64,000 nucleotides of DNA from assembly GCF_017591425.1 (NCBI RefSeq), contig NW_024465369.1, forward strand, positions 27,571,001-27,635,000, in the 5' to 3' direction. Numbering within the stretch: the stretch's first letter is position 1; the number at the start of each line of letters is the position of its first letter. This document shows positions 60,250 through 64,000 of this stretch, one piece after another. The position numbers and the translations under genes were made by a program. The DNA comes from Ochotona curzoniae. Lineage: Eukaryota > Chordata > Mammalia > Lagomorpha > Ochotonidae. The notes beneath the pieces are model-generated. The model ran no database searches. It was not told where the DNA came from and worked only from the letters and a program-made list of their open reading frames with translations.

Positions 60250-60560
60250 AGCTGGGCCTGGCACGGTGGCTCATGATTAAATCCTTGCCTTGCAACTGGC
60301 CAGGATCCCATGTGGGTGCCACTTCATGTCCTGGCTTCTCAACTTTCCATCTAGCTCCCTGCTTGTGGCCACAGAGAAAAGTAGAGGATGGCCCAAAGCT
60401 TTGGGACTCTGCACCATGTGGCTCCTGACTTGTGATCAGCTCTTGTCATTACAACCACTTGGGGACTGAACCAGCTGATGCAAGACCTTTCTCCTTGTCT
60501 CTCCTTCTCTCTCAAAATCTGCATTTCCAATGAAAAACACATCTTAAAATAATAAAACAA
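60250..60560 (+). repeat. CSINE-type SINE
   Basis: 'gggcctggcacggtggctca' head, 'ccaggatcccatgtgggtgc', 'cttgtggccacagagaaaag', 'ttggggactgaaccagctg', an A-rich tail. It lies about 320 bp beyond the inferred SCN3A cleavage site. Confidence 0.9.
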
Positions 60561-60879
60561 GAGCAATAATAGACAAAATAATTTGGATGACAGCCATTAT
60601 AGGTACCTACCACTGTTACCTTCAAACCTGAAAACCATATTATATGGGCTTGATTTTTTGCACATGTGAAATTTCACAAAAACTACTTTTAATATACCTT
60701 ATTGTATGGTACACTTGGTGGATCATGTAGTAAGTTGTCATAAAATTAGTGTGAACTTTTATGAATCAAAATCTCAGACCATGTACAGACTATATCTACA
60801 CCTATATATATCTACAATAAAATATTACATATATTAAATTTCCAACACTAACAATAAAAAAACAGAGGCCAAGAGATGA
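60561..60879. other. Short unique stretch downstream of SCN3A
   Basis: AT-rich, with no recognised repeat. It could belong to a longer SCN3A 3' UTR isoform. Confidence 0.4.
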
Positions 60880-60900
60880 TATACAGTAAAAAATGAAATA

Positions 60901-60906
60901 TTTATT
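60901..60906 (-). terminator. Candidate SCN3A polyadenylation signal AATAAA
   Basis: A canonical hexamer on the minus strand about 2.0 kb after the SCN3A stop codon. Cleavage would be expected some 15-25 bases to the left, near 60880. Other AATAAA-like hexamers are common in this AT-rich region, so use of this one is inferred from position. Confidence 0.45.
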
Positions 60907-61933
60907 CTTTTGGCTCAATAATGACGTAGCTTACCATTCTTGTTAATAGCAATTCCCTGCATGCAGCTCATCAGTACACTACAGTGATAGTTCTATTAAA
61001 GGAGTAACATGAAACTTTTGGTTTGTGCAAAAACCAAACATTTATATCATGTTAGGTAATTTGCACAACTTTGCCACTTTATTAATCTCTAAAAAGGACA
61101 GAGTCCATGTTATATCTGTAATAGCATTTGTGCCGTAGGAATTAAAAAAATAAGACTAGTCTGCATACAGAAATACTACAAAAGTTGAGTTAAAAAAGCA
61201 AACTTCTATGAATAAAGGGTTATAGTGAGACAACTGTAACCAGTAGAAAATGATCTACATTTTAATTTCTGACCAATGTATCTCCTATCGGAATGGTAGA
61301 AAATATATTATAACAAAGAAATCCACAAAACCCATTGTCTAACTTTTATTTTAGGAAATTATTCATTGAAACTTCTTATGGATTCAAACTTTTTGAATTG
61401 TGATTAAAAATAAAAAGCAAAAGCATAAAGTAAAATAAATTGCCATGTCATCAACTTGAAAATAATTTTCTTATGTACAAAATGCTGACAAATAAAATTG
61501 ATTATATTTTTACATTATTTATATTTAAACAAGCACTGGAAATATTTGTAACAAGATATGAAGTATAAGTTTTAACAATAGGCAGAATGCAGTGTGTTTC
61601 CTTGTAATCAAGGAAGACACCTTATGACACTCAAGTTGAGTTAAAAATGCAAAATAAAGATTTTTAAAAATAACTTTAAATTATTCTGTTTGACATACAG
61701 AGAGACAGCTGATTGAAGTCTTTACATCACCAACCATTGACTTCCAATCAAGACTTGTGAAGAATGGATAGAGTAAAATAGAGCAGCATAGGCAATATTA
61801 ACATGCATTAGTGATAGCTTTTAAACTCTTTAGGTTTAATGAATGGTACAGGATACATTCCTGTTAAAAGTTTGCAAACGACACATACACTGTGGTACAT
61901 ATTTGAATTTTAATAGAAGTTGTTTATCAGGCT

Positions 61934-61971
61934 ATATATATGTGTATGTATATATATATATATATATATAT
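61934..61971. repeat. (TA)n/(TG) microsatellite inside the SCN3A 3' UTR
   Basis: A TATATATG/TGTATG start is followed by an almost pure TA run of about 24 bases. It would be transcribed as an AU repeat in the 3' UTR and is likely length-polymorphic. Confidence 0.85.
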
Positions 61972-62003
61972 TTGCCCAAACATGCACCACAGGAAAAAGT
62001 AAC

Positions 62004-62011
62004 TATTTACA
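62004..62011 (-). promoter_or_regulatory. Pumilio-type element UGUAAAUA in SCN3A 3' UTR
   Basis: The plus strand reads tatttaca, giving an exact UGUAAAUA in the SCN3A transcript about 0.9 kb after the stop codon. PUM proteins bind UGUANAUA and repress or destabilise mRNAs. Pumilio regulation of sodium channel transcripts is known in animals; use of this site is inference. Confidence 0.35.
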
Positions 62012-62913
62012 ACAACAGAGGATATGTGATCGATATAAACCATCAGCTTTGATGAGAGCAGAAGGTGGCAAAACAATATTGCAGCCACAAAATGGAGCAA
62101 CTCTTAAAGCAATATTAAATATACTTTTCTAGAACAGGTTTAATAGATTACATTTTTGGAACGCATTTAACAAAAATTAAATATAGAGCTCTGGAACTTA
62201 GAATAACATTTGCACTTGCTGAAACAGAATACTTTGCATAAAAATAATTCTTTAAATATTAGTGGAGAATTTACAGGCACATAACTCTTCAAATATTAAA
62301 CAAACATAACAGATTAAAACACTTTGAAAATTAAAGCTGTCTAGAAAATGGAAGTATTTGAAACTGCTTATAAATTTGTTTTCTGATTTTGAAAAAGAAT
62401 TTCATTTTCTAGGCAACATCTGATTATTTGAGACTCGTGGAGTGGGTTTCTTACATACTTTTCCTCAACATAAGCCTCATTTACAAAAATAGTGACATAG
62501 TATTATGAATAAACTATGAATTAGGAACCAGGGAAATCCGCTAGAACCTATTTTGTAAAAATATGGCAGATATGAGGTTAAAAATAGAGTAGATGCAACT
62601 ACTGTACTAAAGGTGTTTGGTGTAATTATAATGATCACTCACACAACTATCCCTAAAGTCTAGGTTGCCAATGGGTTCTCCTCAGCAGTGTCAGCTGGTA
62701 AATGAAAACAGCAACCTCTCGTCAATGTTGATACCCTGTCGCACAGAGTTGCAGTGACAGAGAGGTCACTGTCTTGTATAGGCACTGACCTTGAATATTT
62801 GTTAAAACAGTCAGTTTGGCATGGACCTTCTCTGAGAGTCCAGTTGACACATGCACGTTACCTCATAGGCTGTAAACAATTGGTCACAAAGATGGAGGGT
62901 TCCCAATTTCTTT

Positions 62914-64000
<1,087 letters not shown>

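Larger units (their letters stand above)
60880..62913 (-). other. SCN3A: SCN3A 3' UTR (probable extent)
   Basis: About 2 kb of AT-rich sequence with no SINE or L1 lies directly downstream of the SCN3A stop codon. It fits the long 3' UTRs of neuronal sodium channel genes. The left end is set by a minus-strand AATAAA (plus-strand tttatt at 60901-60906). A longer form cannot be excluded, because repeats resume only from 60560 leftward. A (TA)n tract lies inside at about 61934-61970 and a Pumilio-type UGUAAAUA at 62004-62011. The extent is inference; only the stop codon and the signal hexamer are seen. Confidence 0.6.

Overview
The window is mammalian nuclear DNA, almost certainly from a lagomorph and most likely a pika (Ochotona) rather than a rabbit. 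About thirty copies of a tRNA-derived, pyrimidine-tailed SINE of the lagomorph C-repeat (CSINE) type are scattered on both strands. Several L1 3' ends carry the purine-rich tract followed by the 'gaatcccagtgcctataaaactg' type tail typical of lagomorph L1. Older mammalian layers (L2, MIR, L1M, a MaLR LTR, Tigger- and hAT-type fragments) lie underneath. The species is inferred from repeat type only.

The only protein-coding gene is at the right edge, on the minus strand: the last coding exon of the neuronal voltage-gated sodium channel SCN3A (Nav1.3). It encodes 361 C-terminal residues, from the domain IV S4-S5 linker to the stop codon at 62914-62916, and is cut by the window end. Its 3' UTR runs leftward, probably to a polyadenylation signal near 60901. 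Everything to the left (about 60 kb) is the intergenic region downstream of SCN3A. In other mammals the next gene in that direction is SLC38A11, also on the minus strand; no exon of it is visible here.

Layout. 1-5.3 kb: dense nested repeats, including a solo LTR inserted in a SINE, a split copy of a GC-rich repeat, and a CTCF-like site. 5.3-12 kb: SINEs, an L2 end, AT-rich unique sequence. 11.9-16.8 kb: a second GC-rich repeat fragment, L1M fragments, a second copy of the same LTR, a hAT-type fragment. 17-25 kb: mostly unique, with L2/MIR relics, one young SINE and a repeat-poor block (21.8-24.5 kb) holding a perfect RFX X-box. 25-36 kb: L1 ends, SINEs, a MaLR LTR, a Tigger-like element. 36-52 kb: unique AT-rich DNA with SINEs, an L1M, a candidate enhancer at 40.0-40.2 kb and a young SINE. 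52.5-55.5 kb: a 2.9-kb GC-rich repeat with degenerate internal direct repeats. 55.6-60.6 kb: SINEs and L1 ends. 60.9-64 kb: SCN3A.

I found no CRISPR array, operon, tRNA or rRNA gene, and no convincing new protein gene. The most interesting item is a GC-rich interspersed repeat family with three collinear copies in this window that I cannot name. Next come a pair of near-identical 85-90 bp segments 19.5 kb apart, and two unique-sequence sites with RFX X-box motifs, one bracketed by perfect AP-1 sites. All repeat assignments were made by eye from remembered consensus features and need RepeatMasker-type confirmation.
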